Source of the DNA: Paenibacillus sp. P25 | Lineage (GTDB): Bacteria; Bacillota; Bacilli; Paenibacillales; NBRC-103111 | Reading direction: 5' to 3' | Assembly (NCBI GenBank): GCA_024704175.1 | Contig: CP085629.1 | Location: forward strand, 310,001-374,000 | Length of the DNA stretch: 64,000 bases | Shown: positions 54,219 through 63,769 of the stretch, piece by piece | Numbering within the stretch: position 1 is the first letter of the stretch | Layout of the letters: each line of letters starts with the position of its first letter | The notes under the pieces: model-generated | What the model was told of the DNA's origin: nothing | What the model saw: the letters and a program-made list of their open reading frames with translations, nothing else | Databases searched by the model: none | Position numbers and translations under genes: made by a program

Positions 54219-55124
54219 TTAGTTCGCGACAGCCGGTTCGATGACCGGCGTATATTTCGAAGAAATATAAGTGACGGCCTTCGGTACCGTGATCACGGCG
54301 GCATTCATTTGATCGGGTCGCGGATCGCTGACGCTATAGGAAATAAGCGCTTGCCCATCCCGGAATTGAATGCTGTTGATTTCGATCCCATAGCCTGCGC
54401 TTGATTTTTCACTACGAGACAGCGTTACTTTGTTCACTTCGTCGTTCACTTTCTCAACAGCGAAGGTCATTTCGTCATTGGCCACAGGCGGTTTCTGAGA
54501 GTGGGCGACCAGAACGTTCGCGGCGTTGTAAACCCAAGTAGCCGCTTCTCCACGTGTCAACACGCTTTTGGGGTTAAAAGCGCCGCTGCTATCCTTTTGG
54601 GCGATTTTATAATGCAGCGGCCGCAGCACTCGGCCTTGATATTCGGGCGTAATTTGATCCTCGTCCTTTACGTCCGAAATAAGTTTGATCATGGGGAAAT
54701 TGCCCTTTTTCTCTAAAGCGCTGACCAGCAGGTTGGCAAATTGTTCGCGCGTAATCGTTGCACCCGGATTGACGTCTTTCGGAATCTCCACACCGTTATA
54801 GTACGCAATAACAAAAGCATCCGCGTACCAGGCATCGTCCGCAATATGGGTGTAAATGCCCGAAGCTTTGGGCTGACTTTTAAATTTGATCAAATCGAGG
54901 TTCAGATCCAATGCCTTAACCATCATTTGTACGCTTTCGGCGAAGCTGATTTTTTCATTCGGAGCGAAATGATCTTGGTCGATTCCGCTTACAACGCCCC
55001 GGGCTTGCAGGGCTGAAACGGCCTCGAGCTGACCATCCTCGACATCGGTAAAAGCAAAAGCGGTCCCGAAAGTCAAACCGCTCATTAAAACTGCAGACAA
55101 AGTTAAAGCAGCTGCTTTTTTCAT
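54219..55124 (-). CDS. S-layer-homology (SLH) domain protein
   Basis: 301 residues, intact. GGAG precedes the ATG on the minus strand. Signal peptide to about TAFA, then three SLH repeats (FTDVEDGQLEAVSALQARGVVSG; ...WYADAFVIAYYNGVEIPKD...ITREQFANLL; ...FNPKSVLTRGEAATWVYNA) to about residue 200. The final 100 residues (NDEMTFAVEKVNDEVNKVTL...) form a small beta-rich domain that I do not recognise. SLH repeats bind pyruvylated secondary cell-wall polymer, so the protein is anchored to the cell surface. Opposite orientation to the catabolic block. Confidence 0.9.
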   Translation of the reverse strand: MKKAAALTLSAVLMSGLTFGTAFAFTDVEDGQLEAVSALQARGVVSGIDQDHFAPNEKISFAESVQMMVKALDLNLDLIKFKSQPKASGIYTHIADDAWYADAFVIAYYNGVEIPKDVNPGATITREQFANLLVSALEKKGNFPMIKLISDVKDEDQITPEYQGRVLRPLHYKIAQKDSSGAFNPKSVLTRGEAATWVYNAANVLVAHSQKPPVANDEMTFAVEKVNDEVNKVTLSRSEKSSAGYGIEINSIQFRDGQALISYSVSDPRPDQMNAAVITVPKAVTYISSKYTPVIEPAVAN

Positions 55125-55332
55125 AGTTCATTGTCTCCTTCAAGCGAATGTATTATGGTTACTACCCTTTCAACGGAATGTAAGGTTAAAAGGTTGCACA
55201 CTCGCTTATCTGCCACGGTGAAACTGGCGTGCCCGAATCTCGGGTTGAATCATGCACAGCTTCGTCATGGCAATAACAGACGAAACCGGACTGCCTGAAA
55301 AGGGCATTCCGGTTGCAGTTGGTCCGGACGAT

Positions 55333-56246
55333 TCATGTGGCGGACCGGGCGCTTTTGCGGTCTTTCAACGAACGCAGCTGATGCAGGTTGGTTACCAAGA
55401 TGCCGGACAACACGAGAGCGGTGCCCAGCAAGGAGGCGGGGGATACGTTTTCTCCATATAACAGGGCGCCGAGTCCCATCGCAATGACCGGCGAAACGTA
55501 AAGCCAGGTTGAAGGGAATACCGCATTCGTTGTTTTCAGCGACCATGCATACAGACTGTGGCCCAGCATGGAGCCTATGACGATGAGATACAGCAGCGAT
55601 CCCAAAGCAGGTAGCGACTGCAGCGGGAAGCCGTTCACGCGCTCGGTGCAAAGCGACAGCAGAAAAAGGGCGACCCCGCCGTACATCATCTGTACCGAAT
55701 TCATCGCGACGGACGAGATGTCCTTGATCCGGAGCAGCGTTCTGCTGGTAAGCAGGTCGCCTGCGGCATATCCGATTTCGCCGAGCAGCACAAGCAGGCG
55801 GACTCCACAGCCAGACCGCGTTCTTCCCAATGACAAGGTTCGGAAGTATCAGCACAAGGACGCCGGCAAAGCCGATCCCGCACCCGATAAATTCGCTGCG
55901 CCTGGCGTTCTTGCGCATGACGATCGTCTGCATCAGCAAGATCATCATGGGGCCGGTGGCGGATAAGATCGCGGCCATTCCGGAATCGATATGCTGCTCC
56001 GCCCAATACAGCGCAGCGAAAGTGGCAAACGTACTCCCAAGCCCGATCAGCATAAACTCTTTGCGCAGCAGCAGCGTCAGCTTGGCTTTCTTTTGCCACA
56101 GCATCCATAAGAAGATCAGCATGCCGGCGAGGAAGAAGCGCAGCCCCGCGGAAAAAAAGGCGGCGCCCCGCCTCGACGCCGATCTTGATCGACAGAAACG
56201 TCGTACCGAATACGGCGCACATCAGCAAATAATTGATAATAACCAT
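55333..56246 (-). CDS. EamA/DMT-family transporter, frameshifted
   Basis: About 303 residues with around ten membrane helices in two EamA repeats. The first begins NYLLMCAVFGTTFLSIKIG, then (after a break near 56160) FLWMLWQKKAKL...GLGSTFATFAALYWAEQHIDSG and GMAAILSATGPMMILLM. The second repeat is reached after another break near 55815 and ends PVIAMGLGALLYGENVSPASLLG. AGGAGG precedes the start. Divergent from a MocR-type regulator, a pairing common for amino-acid or metabolite exporters. Confidence 0.87.
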
Positions 56247-56285
56247 AGAACCTCCTCCTTTTGTATACTATAATGGGCAGATAGT

Positions 56286-56314
56286 AGAACAGATTGTCTA
56301 TACTAGAACAGATT
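56286..56314 (+). promoter_or_regulatory. Direct repeats in the divergent EamA/MocR promoter region
   Basis: AGAACAGATT occurs at 56286-56295 and 56305-56314, a 19-base period, and the similarity extends on both sides (TAGTAGAACAGATTGT and TACTAGAACAGATTTGT). TATAAT-like sequences at 56271 and 56299 flank or overlap the repeats. Direct repeats spaced by about two helix turns are the usual binding pattern of MocR-family regulators, so self- and exporter regulation is likely. Confidence 0.6.
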
Positions 56315-56354
56315 TGTTCGAGCGACATGGTGACAAAAGGAGAATGGACAAACG

Positions 56355-57807
56355 ATGAGCTCGTCAGGAAGAAAGGAAACGGCCGTCCCGGCGAAACGGG
56401 TGCAAGCGGTGTGCGACGCCGTGGTGGATGGAATAAAGCGGGAAGAATGGAAGCCCCATGACAAGCCGCCGTCACTACGATTGATGGCCGAGCGCTTGAA
56501 GGTGAACCGTTTGACGGTGATGAAGGCGTACCAGAAGCTGAAGGACGACGGGATCGTCGAGGTCAAATACAAATCGGGTTATTTCGTTTGCGGCAGGGAC
56601 AGCGGAGCTCCAGATCGTTCTGTTGCCAACGAACCTTGGGACTACCAGGCCCGGAAGGTATATATCAATCGCAGCAGGCTTGCGGATATCCATCGTGTCG
56701 CGGTCGATTACCAAATGTCGGAGGCACTGATCGACCCCAATCTGCTGCCGAATATGTATATGTCGAGCTATGTTAAGCAGGTTTTTGACCTGCATCCGAA
56801 GCCGCTGAGCACGTATTCCACCGTAATGGGCGATCCGGAGCTAAGAGAGGCGATGGGCCATTTTTTTATGCAAAAGCATGGGATTGCGGCGCACCCCGAC
56901 GAATTAATGATTACGACCGGGTCGCAGCAAGCCATCGATCTGGTTTCCAGGTCGCTCGTCAAACCGGGCGATACGGTATTGATCGAACGGCCGACTTACA
57001 GTCCGGCGATTGACGTATTTGCGCAGCAAAATATTCGTCTGATTCCCGTGTCGATTACTCCGGATGGGTATGACCTTGAAATGGTCGAACAGGTGATGAA
57101 GCACGAGAAGCCGCGTCTGTTCTACATGAATCCTACGTTTCATAACCCGACTGGCTTTACGGTGCCGGTAGTTCAGAGGAAGGCGCTGGTGGAACTCGCG
57201 GAACGGTATCAATGCATACTGGTGGAAGATGATGTATACCACGACATTTACTTTGGGGACCCGCCGCCTCCGCCGTTATTTTTCTACGATACCGAGGGGT
57301 ACGTCATTTATATCCGCAGCTTCAGTAAATACGTCGCTCCCGGTCTGCGGGTGTCCGTACTGGCGGCTCGGCCGTCGCTGATGAGCGGCATTACGCCGGT
57401 GAAGGCATTGACGGACAACGGAACGCCGCCGCTTAATCAAAAAATGTTCCAGCATTATTTTTTCTCCAACCGGCTTCAGGAGCATGTGGCTAAGCTGAGA
57501 ATCGCCCTGCAGATCCGCAAAGAGAAGATGGAGGAGCTTCTTGCAGAAACGGGATGGCATTGGACGAGTCCGAACGGGGGCTCAATTTATGGGTACAGCG
57601 CCGGACGGCTTTCCCGTCGAGCCATTGCTGGCCCGGCGCCTGGAGCGGTCGGTCGCTTTCGTTCCGGGCGGAATTTGCGATCCGCTCGGCCGGCTCGATT
57701 CGTGGATCCGGCTTAGTTATTCTTATATCAACGAAACGCGGATGGAAGAAGGGATCAAGCGATTGATCGCCGCAGCGAATGAAGTAGTTGCTCCCCAAGT
57801 TTATTAG
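56355..57807 (+). CDS. MocR-family (GntR-HTH/aminotransferase-like) regulator, frameshifted
   Basis: About 484 residues. ATG 56355 follows AAAGGAG. N-terminal winged helix (LRLMAERLKVNRLTVMKAYQKL) and a PLP fold-type-I aminotransferase-like domain with the PLP lysine in SFSKYVAPGLR and the aromatic/asparagine site FHNPTGFT. Two small breaks near 57575 (G-run) and 57595 must be bridged; the tail (TAPDGFPVEPLL...DSWIRLSYSY) is typical. Such regulators respond to PLP-linked amino compounds and usually control the divergent transporter. Confidence 0.9.
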
Positions 57808-57837
57808 AGGTCAAATTTGTAAATAATCTTGATGAAG

Positions 57838-57867
57838 AGAACCGTTCAGGCGGTTCTTTATCTTTTA
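57838..57867 (+). terminator. Rho-independent terminator after MocR gene
   Basis: AGAACCG-TTCAGG-CGGTTCT followed by TTATCTTTT, 30 bases after the stop. The AI-2E-family gene begins 18 bases later with its own GGGAGGG site. Confidence 0.85.
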
Positions 57868-57884
57868 CTACGGGAGGGAAATCT

Positions 57885-58898
57885 ATGGAAACGATTCGCG
57901 ATTTTTTTACCCTGCCGATCGTAAGAAGGGTCGTCGTTCTGCTCTTGCTCGTCGTGCTGCTGTATAGCCTTCACTCGATGCTGAATATGATTTTGCTGCT
58001 GTTCATGGTTACTTACATTATGGGGCGGCTTCAGATTTACCTTACCGAAAGGATCAGAAGACTGTTTCCGATTCAACCGAACGTGGTAACCATTCTATTG
58101 TACATCCTCATCCTCATGGCCACGGTGATCGGCATTTCCAAGTACATCCCGCAAATCGCCGCACAAATCGTCGAGATGTTCAACAATATCGTCAAGTTCC
58201 TCCACTTCAACCAAGGCGATCCCATCTCGAACGAACTGGCCAAGCTGTTGAGCAATATCGACTACAACACCTATCTGGACCAAGCGAAATATTACATCGC
58301 CAAGCTGGGGGAATGGTTCGAAATCATTCTCATCGTTATTATTCTCAGTTTGTTCTTCCTGCTTCAGAAATCAAAAGTTGCCAAATTCACCCGAAAGTTT
58401 AGGACCAGCAAAATCGGATGGATCTACGACGAATTGGAATACTTCAGCAAAAAATTCATGGCTTCCTTCGGCAAAGTCATTGAGGTGCAGCTCATCATTT
58501 CGGTGGTCAACACCGCAGTTACGATGATTGGACTCTGGTCGCTAGGATTTCCTTACTTATTTGCCTTGAGTGTCATGGTTCTGCTGCTCAGCTTCATTCC
58601 AGTGGTCGGCGTCATCGTTTCGTTCGTTCCGATTGGGCTCATTGGCTATCAGACCGGCGGTTGGAAACTCGTGATCTGGTCCATTGTCTTAATCATTTTC
58701 ATTCACGCTCTGGAGACATACGTTCTGAGCCCGCGCTTAATGGCATCCAAAACGGAGCTTCCCATGTTTTACACGTTCGTAGTGCTTGTGATCGCCCAGC
58801 ATTTGTTCGGTATATGGGGGCTGATCATTGGAATCCCCATCTTCATGTTCGTTCTGGATCTTCTCGAAGTGAATCTCGCCGATGATGAACCGTATTAA
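57885..58898 (+). CDS. AI-2E transporter-family membrane protein
   Basis: 337 residues, intact; ATG 57885 after GGGAGGG. Two N-terminal helices (VVVLLLLVVLLYSLHSMLNMILLL), another helix pair, a soluble stretch (about 95-150), and C-terminal helices with the family motif FIPVVGVIVSFVPIG and SPRLMASKTELPMFYTFVVLV. The family (PF01594) includes TqsA-like and YtvI-like proteins; transport of autoinducer-2 itself is shown for few members, so a general efflux or ion-antiport role is equally possible. Confidence 0.88.
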   Translation: METIRDFFTLPIVRRVVVLLLLVVLLYSLHSMLNMILLLFMVTYIMGRLQIYLTERIRRLFPIQPNVVTILLYILILMATVIGISKYIPQIAAQIVEMFNNIVKFLHFNQGDPISNELAKLLSNIDYNTYLDQAKYYIAKLGEWFEIILIVIILSLFFLLQKSKVAKFTRKFRTSKIGWIYDELEYFSKKFMASFGKVIEVQLIISVVNTAVTMIGLWSLGFPYLFALSVMVLLLSFIPVVGVIVSFVPIGLIGYQTGGWKLVIWSIVLIIFIHALETYVLSPRLMASKTELPMFYTFVVLVIAQHLFGIWGLIIGIPIFMFVLDLLEVNLADDEPY

Positions 58899-58938
58899 GG
58901 TTCGCCGAACTGGGAACGTCTTCCTGAAGAAAATTGGA

Positions 58939-59484
58939 TTATAGCGTTCTCTCTAACAAGGCCCCGACTTGTTTGGCCATAACATGCGGAGGATAGGGCA
59001 TCCCATTCCTGATCCACCATTCAATGACCCCTACATAAGCGGTCCCGGCATATTGCAGCATCACATCTTCATTTAAATCCGTATTTCTTCCGCTTTCTTT
59101 GTCTATTTCACCCTTGAATCCTTCCACAATATAATCATAAAACCGGGTTCTAAAGGATGGGGCGCCCTTACTCGCCAACATCGTCGAAAAAAATAAATAG
59201 TTTTTTTCAAAGTATTCAAAAAAAGGCACAAGCGCATTGCCCCAATCCAGTTTACATGCCCATTCCCCCATTTCCCCTAATTCGTTAATATGTGCTTCTA
59301 TGAGTTTATCCAATAAATCAAACTTGTCCTGATAATGAAGATAAATGGTTCCACGGTTAATATTTGCCCGATCGGCAATATCCTGAATGGTAATGTCATC
59401 GAAGTTTTTTTCAGTCATCAGCTCAATGACAGCCTTTTTCATCGCTTCTTGTGTTTTAAGGATTCTCCGATCCACTTTTGCCAT
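58939..59484 (-). CDS. TetR/AcrR-family transcriptional regulator
   Basis: 181 residues. The N-terminal HTH reads NFDDITIQDIADRANINRGTIYLHY, a standard TetR recognition region; the C-terminal part is helical ligand-binding sequence of the TetR_C_7-like type (FFEYFEKNYLFFSTML). A weak GGTGAG precedes the start. Divergent from the alcohol dehydrogenase; it most likely represses that gene and its own. Confidence 0.9.
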   Translation of the reverse strand: MAKVDRRILKTQEAMKKAVIELMTEKNFDDITIQDIADRANINRGTIYLHYQDKFDLLDKLIEAHINELGEMGEWACKLDWGNALVPFFEYFEKNYLFFSTMLASKGAPSFRTRFYDYIVEGFKGEIDKESGRNTDLNEDVMLQYAGTAYVGVIEWWIRNGMPYPPHVMAKQVGALLERTL

Positions 59485-59540
59485 GATAAACTCACCAAAC
59501 TTTCTTAACTTATGCCGCTTACATCCATAATAATGGACAT

Positions 59541-59558
59541 GGGTTGATTAAACAACCC
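59541..59558. promoter_or_regulatory. Palindrome, candidate TetR operator
   Basis: GGGTTG-ATTAAA-CAACCC: perfect 6-bp arms and a nearly symmetrical centre (16 of 18 bases). It sits 57 bases upstream of the TetR start codon in the divergent region. Confidence 0.55.
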
Positions 59559-59668
59559 GCCTTGCTTATGAGATTTCCGTTGGTTTCAGTTTGGCACCTT
59601 AGGTTATGAGATAATAAACAATTTTTATTGATTTGTGGAATAAACAACGAATTGCGTTCTTTTGACGA

Positions 59669-59696
59669 TTGAAAGCATTGTAGTTCCATTTATAAT
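59669..59696 (+). promoter_or_regulatory. Candidate sigma-A promoter for the alcohol dehydrogenase gene
   Basis: TTGAAA at 59669-59674, a 16-base spacer and TATAAT at 59691-59696, 67 bases before the TTG start. Consensus -10 and 5/6 -35. Confidence 0.65.
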
Positions 59697-59763
59697 TATA
59701 AACAGATGTTGATTTATATCAGGGCAAAAGAACTAATATATATGAATTATAGGAGGTTATACT

Positions 59764-60812
59764 TTGATTACTGCTAATGCACGCGCTACATTCAGTCCGG
59801 AAGGTCCGTTCAAGCTCACGACGATCGAGCGGAGGGACCTCCAGCCGCATGATGTCCTTATTGAGATTAAGTATGCCGGTATTTGCCATTCTGACATCCA
59901 TACCGCTCGCGGCGAGTGGGGTCCGGTAAAATATCCCCTCGTTCCAGGGCACGAGATCGCCGGAATTGTCACCCAGGTTGGTTCGGAAGTCACAAAATAT
60001 GCCGTTGGCGATCGTGTAGGGGTAGGTCGCATGGTGGACTCCTGCGGAGAATGCGATAACTGTCATAAGGGTGAGGAGCAGTATTGCCTTAATGGAATGA
60101 CGGGTACCTATGGAGCTATCGACAAGTACGGGCAGTATACGCAGGGCGGTTATTCCACTCACATCGTTGTAACGGAGGACTTCGTGGTTCGAATTCCTGA
60201 CGGTATCGAGCTTGATGCGGCTGCACCGCTTTTATGTGCCGGCATCACAACGTATTCGCCGCTGCGCCACTGGGGGTCGCTCCTGGTAAGAAGGTAGCTG
60301 TCGTTGGACTTGGCGGGCTTGGACATATGGCGGTAAAGCTCGCTCATGCCATGGGGGCGGAGGTTACGGTTTTATCCCAAACCTTGAAGAAGAAGGAAGA
60401 CGGTTTGCGGCTGGGCGCTGACCATTATTATGCCACGAGTGATCCGGAGACGTTCAAGAAGCTGGCCGGTTCGTTCGATCTCATTGTGAATACCGTGAGT
60501 GCGGAGATCGATATGAATGCCTACCTGTCGGCGCTGGCGCTGGACGGCACACTGGTCAACGTCGGTGCACCGGCAGAGCCGTTGTCCGTGAACGTCTTCT
60601 CGCTGATCGGTCATCGCCGGTCGTTTGCGGGATCGATGATCGGTGGAATTCGCGAAACGCAGGAAATGCTTGACTTTTGCGCTGAACATTACATCACTCC
60701 TGAGATTGAGGTTATCTCCGCCAACCGGATCGATGAAGCCTGGGAACGCGTACTGGCTTCCGATGTCCGGTATCGATTTGTGATCGACATCAGTACGATG
60801 GAGAATGAATAA
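59764..60812 (+). CDS. Zinc-dependent NAD(P) alcohol dehydrogenase (YahK/CAD-like), frameshifted
   Basis: About 350 residues. TTG start at 59764 after AGGAGG at 59751-59756. Medium-chain dehydrogenase: catalytic zinc ligands in GICHSDIH and VPGHEIAG, structural-zinc Cys quartet in [15 protein letters not shown], Rossmann motif GLGGLGHMA. One frame break near 60273 joins YSPLRHWG to [11 protein letters not shown]. Subfamily features suggest a broad-specificity NADP-linked aldehyde reductase, consistent with TetR control as aldehyde stress response (inference). Confidence 0.9.
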
Positions 60813-60836
60813 CGCGTAATCCTGGCAAAGGATTTA

Positions 60837-60866
60837 GAGGCACGCCTATACCGGTGTGCCTCTTTG
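60837..60866 (+). terminator. Hairpin terminator after alcohol dehydrogenase
   Basis: GAGGCACGCC-TATACC-GGTGTGCCTC (one G-T pair) followed by TTT. 24 bases after the stop. Confidence 0.65.
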
Positions 60867-60924
60867 GCTGTAGGGAAGAATCTGCCGGAATTCAAGATCA
60901 GCGACCGGGAAATGGAGGATTTCA

Positions 60925-61632
60925 ATGGCAAAGGATATAATAGTTGCGCTTGTCACCGGCGGGAATCGAGGAATTGGATATGAACTGGTCAAACAATTGG
61001 CTTTGAATGGTTTTAAGGTCATTTTGACAAGCCGGGATCCGGAAAAGGGTCATGAAGCTGCGCAAAAACTCAAGGAGTCAAATCTTGAAGTATCGTTTGT
61101 GAAGATGGATGTAGGCAATCAAGAAAGCATCCGCCAGGCTGCGATTATAGTAAATGAGCGATACGGAAGACTGGACGTATTGATTAATAATGCCGGCGTG
61201 TATCTGGATGGTAACGATAAGTTATTGAATATGGCACCTTCCATTTTAGAAGGAACGATGGCAACCAATTTCTTCGGGCCTTACCATGTGATCCGTTCCT
61301 TTATGCCCCTTATGGAAAAACAAGGCTATGGGAGAATGATTAATGTTTCCTCGGAATATGGGGCGATGAGTGAGATGTCATATCAAGGAGTAGGCGCCTA
61401 CAAGTTGTCTAAACTCGCCCTGAATGGATTGACACGATTGGTCGCGGCCGAAATCAAAGGCGATATCAAAATCAATGCGGTCGATCCGGGATGGGTTAGC
61501 TCGGATATGGGTGGACCATCCGCTCCAAGAACGCCAAGGCAAGCCGCCGAGTCGATCCTTTGGTTAGCGACGATTGGACCCGAAGGACCTAACGGGGAAT
61601 TCTTCAGAGATGGAAAGCGCATCGATTGGTAA
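60925..61632 (+). CDS. Short-chain dehydrogenase/reductase (carbonyl-reductase-like)
   Basis: 235 residues, intact. ATG 60925 after AATGGAGG. Cofactor motif TGGNRGIG, NNAG motif, catalytic Ser in NVSSEYG and YKLSK (Tyr/Lys). Arg/Asp pattern after beta-2 (TSRDPEKG) suggests NADPH. Resembles plant/bacterial carbonyl reductases (SDR21C-like). Follows the alcohol dehydrogenase; both may handle carbonyl compounds. Confidence 0.9.
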   Translation: MAKDIIVALVTGGNRGIGYELVKQLALNGFKVILTSRDPEKGHEAAQKLKESNLEVSFVKMDVGNQESIRQAAIIVNERYGRLDVLINNAGVYLDGNDKLLNMAPSILEGTMATNFFGPYHVIRSFMPLMEKQGYGRMINVSSEYGAMSEMSYQGVGAYKLSKLALNGLTRLVAAEIKGDIKINAVDPGWVSSDMGGPSAPRTPRQAAESILWLATIGPEGPNGEFFRDGKRIDW

Positions 61633-61683
61633 TCCTATAGAATGAATTGGAATTTATATTAACCCGAAGCGGAGGCTGAAAGC

Positions 61684-62547
61684 ATGAATTCGCATCGCCG
61701 ATTGAGCACAAACGCGCCTGGGCCGCTATACGTCACGTCTGCATGCATCAATTGCGATACATGCCGCCAGCTCGCGCCAACGGTATTCACTGAAGCGGAA
61801 GGGCTCTCCGCTGTCGCCTGTCAGCCTGCAACGGGGGCGGATTGGAGGCAGGCACTGCATGCCCTGCTCGCTTGTCCGACAGCGGCTATTGTGAGTGAGG
61901 AGAAGAACGGCATCGCTGAGGCGATGGATGACTTTCCGCCGCTACTGGAGGACGGCGTTTATTATTGCGGATATACGTCGCCCAAATCGTTCGGCGGTAG
62001 CTCTTATTTTATCGTACGGGCGAATGGCAATTGGCTTGTTGATGCACCGCGCCGCGTACCGTCGTTGGTTAAGCGGCTTGAGGAAATGGGAGGCGTCGAT
62101 ACCATTTTTCTCACACACCGGGACGATGTGGCGGATGCGAAGTTATATGCGGAGCGGTTCGGCGCGAAGCGCATCATCCATGCAAGCGAGATTTCGGCGC
62201 AGCCCGATGCGGAGCATGTAATTGAGGGCTTCGAGGACGTGCAGTGGGATAACGAGATGAAAATCCTTGTTGTTCCAGGCCATACACGCGGCTCGATGGT
62301 ATTGCTTTATCGGGAACGGTTTCTGTTCACGGGCGACCACTTGGCATGGGAGCGGCAACGAAGGACGTTGGAAGCATTCGACGATTACTGTTGGTATTCC
62401 TGGGAGGAACAGGGGATTTCCATGGAACGGCTTGCCGCCGAAGCGTTCGAATGGGTGCTTCCCGGCCATGGCGATCGGGTGAAGCTTCCGCCGGCGGATA
62501 TGAAAAAGGCGATACAACAGCTGGTTAGCAAGATGAAGGTACGCTGA
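61684..62547 (+). CDS. Ferredoxin-like/metallo-beta-lactamase-fold fusion protein
   Basis: 287 residues, intact. The first 70 residues carry a single 4Fe-4S ferredoxin-like pattern CINCDTC...LACPTAA. The rest is a metallo-beta-lactamase fold with THRDDVAD in place of the usual HxHxDH, then VVPGHTRGSMVLL, FTGDHLAW and LPGHGD. Three of the usual metal His positions are therefore altered or absent in the first motif, while the later His/Asp are kept. Function unknown; a redox-linked hydrolase is one guess. GAAGCGGAGG precedes the start. Confidence 0.82.
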   Translation: MNSHRRLSTNAPGPLYVTSACINCDTCRQLAPTVFTEAEGLSAVACQPATGADWRQALHALLACPTAAIVSEEKNGIAEAMDDFPPLLEDGVYYCGYTSPKSFGGSSYFIVRANGNWLVDAPRRVPSLVKRLEEMGGVDTIFLTHRDDVADAKLYAERFGAKRIIHASEISAQPDAEHVIEGFEDVQWDNEMKILVVPGHTRGSMVLLYRERFLFTGDHLAWERQRRTLEAFDDYCWYSWEEQGISMERLAAEAFEWVLPGHGDRVKLPPADMKKAIQQLVSKMKVR

Positions 62548-62703
62548 GGGCTTGCTTACTAGAAGACACCATGGCGAATGAAAGTGAGAGGATTCAGCGT
62601 AAACCGAAGCAGCAGGAAGAAAACGGTACCGCCGGCGGGGAAAATCCGGTACCGGGGATGAAGGGTCACTAATCACGAATCGGCTCCGATTCACTCGTAT
62701 GCA

Positions 62704-62738
62704 AATAGCCTTGGCCATGGTCGGCCAAGGCTATTTTT
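62704..62738 (+). terminator. Rho-independent terminator after MBL-fold gene
   Basis: AATAGCCTTGGCC-ATGGTC-GGCCAAGGCTATT followed by TTTC, a perfect 13-bp stem. The 416-base gap around it contains no supportable gene; the promoter for the peroxiredoxin must lie in its second half. Confidence 0.9.
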
Positions 62739-62963
62739 CTGCTGTACAGCCAGTATGGGCGTCATCTATACGGGCGAAGCCCATAATTACAGAATACAGA
62801 GTACACAGCCGATCGGCTCCCTCTGGCAGGTTTCCCCAAAAAACTGGCATGAAAGAACGGCTGATTGAACGCGCGGCCCGTGCAAAGATATTTTTTTGTT
62901 CCCAATGTCACAAATCTGAGACTTACATTGTTATATGTGCAAAACGTAAAGGAGTGTTGTACA

Positions 62964-63604
62964 ATGGCGGTTAAAGAATTATTGGATCAAGCGAAGGAAG
63001 GTTTTATCGCCAAAGCGCCTGAAGAGGTACAATCGCAGGTTTTTAGGCTCATGAAGGAGCAACAGGAGTCCGGTATTGTTTTCGGTTTAAAGGAAGGGGA
63101 CATTGCTCCGAATTTTACGCTGGGGGTCCGTTCGGTGAGCAAGTGAACCTATATGATGAGCTTGCGAAAGGACCGGTTGTTCTGACCTTCTACCGCGGCG
63201 ACTGGTGTCCGTTCTGCAATATCCAGCTTCGGGCTTATCAACAATTGCTGCCGGATATGGAGAAGCTTGGCGGCAGGCTGATTGCCGTTTCTCTGCAAAG
63301 CCCCGACAACTCGCTGTCCCATAAGGAGAAGGAGGAGCTGACTTTCCATGTGCTGAGCGATTTGAACGGCCGTGTCGCTGAAAGCTACCGAATCCTGTAT
63401 GAAGTACCCGATTACCTGCAGGAGGCCTTCACAAATTTCGGTTTGGATCTCACCAAGTTCAACAAAACCGAGCGCTGGATTTTGCCGCTTACGGCGACGT
63501 TTATTATAGATCAAGAAGGGATAATCCGTCGCTCGTACGTTATCCCGGACTTCATGAGACGGATGGAGCCTCAGGAAATCATCGATCAATTGAAGAAGCT
63601 CTAA
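62964..63604 (+). CDS. Peroxiredoxin-like (AhpC/TSA family) protein, frameshifted
   Basis: About 213 residues. ATG 62964 after AAAGGAG. Helical N-terminus, then the thioredoxin fold with LTFYRGDWCPFCN (peroxidatic Cys-x-x-Cys) and VSLQSPDNSL, TATFIIDQEGIIR. One break near 63130 in a GGGGG run joins APNFTLG to PFGEQVNLYDE. Reduces peroxides in the cytoplasm. Confidence 0.9.
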
Positions 63605-63670
63605 GGTAAGCGTACAATTAGCACAGTCAAACGAATGAAGATATGCGCGTGCTAAAGAAAAACATGAAAA

Positions 63671-63707
63671 CCCGCCTTTACCCTTGACGTAAAGGCTGTT
63701 TTTTTTT
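63671..63707 (+). terminator. Rho-independent terminator after peroxiredoxin
   Basis: GCCTTTAC-CCTTGAC-GTAAAGGC, perfect 8-bp stem, then TG and a run of T's. Confidence 0.9.
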
Positions 63708-63769
63708 GGAAAATGAAGATGCTGATATGCGATTATGCCAATGACAACCCGGAAAAGGTGGGACAACGA

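Noticed and set aside
62699..62974. 91-codon ORF before the peroxiredoxin
   Set aside because: Begins on the terminator hairpin and runs over the peroxiredoxin ribosome site; no protein-like features.
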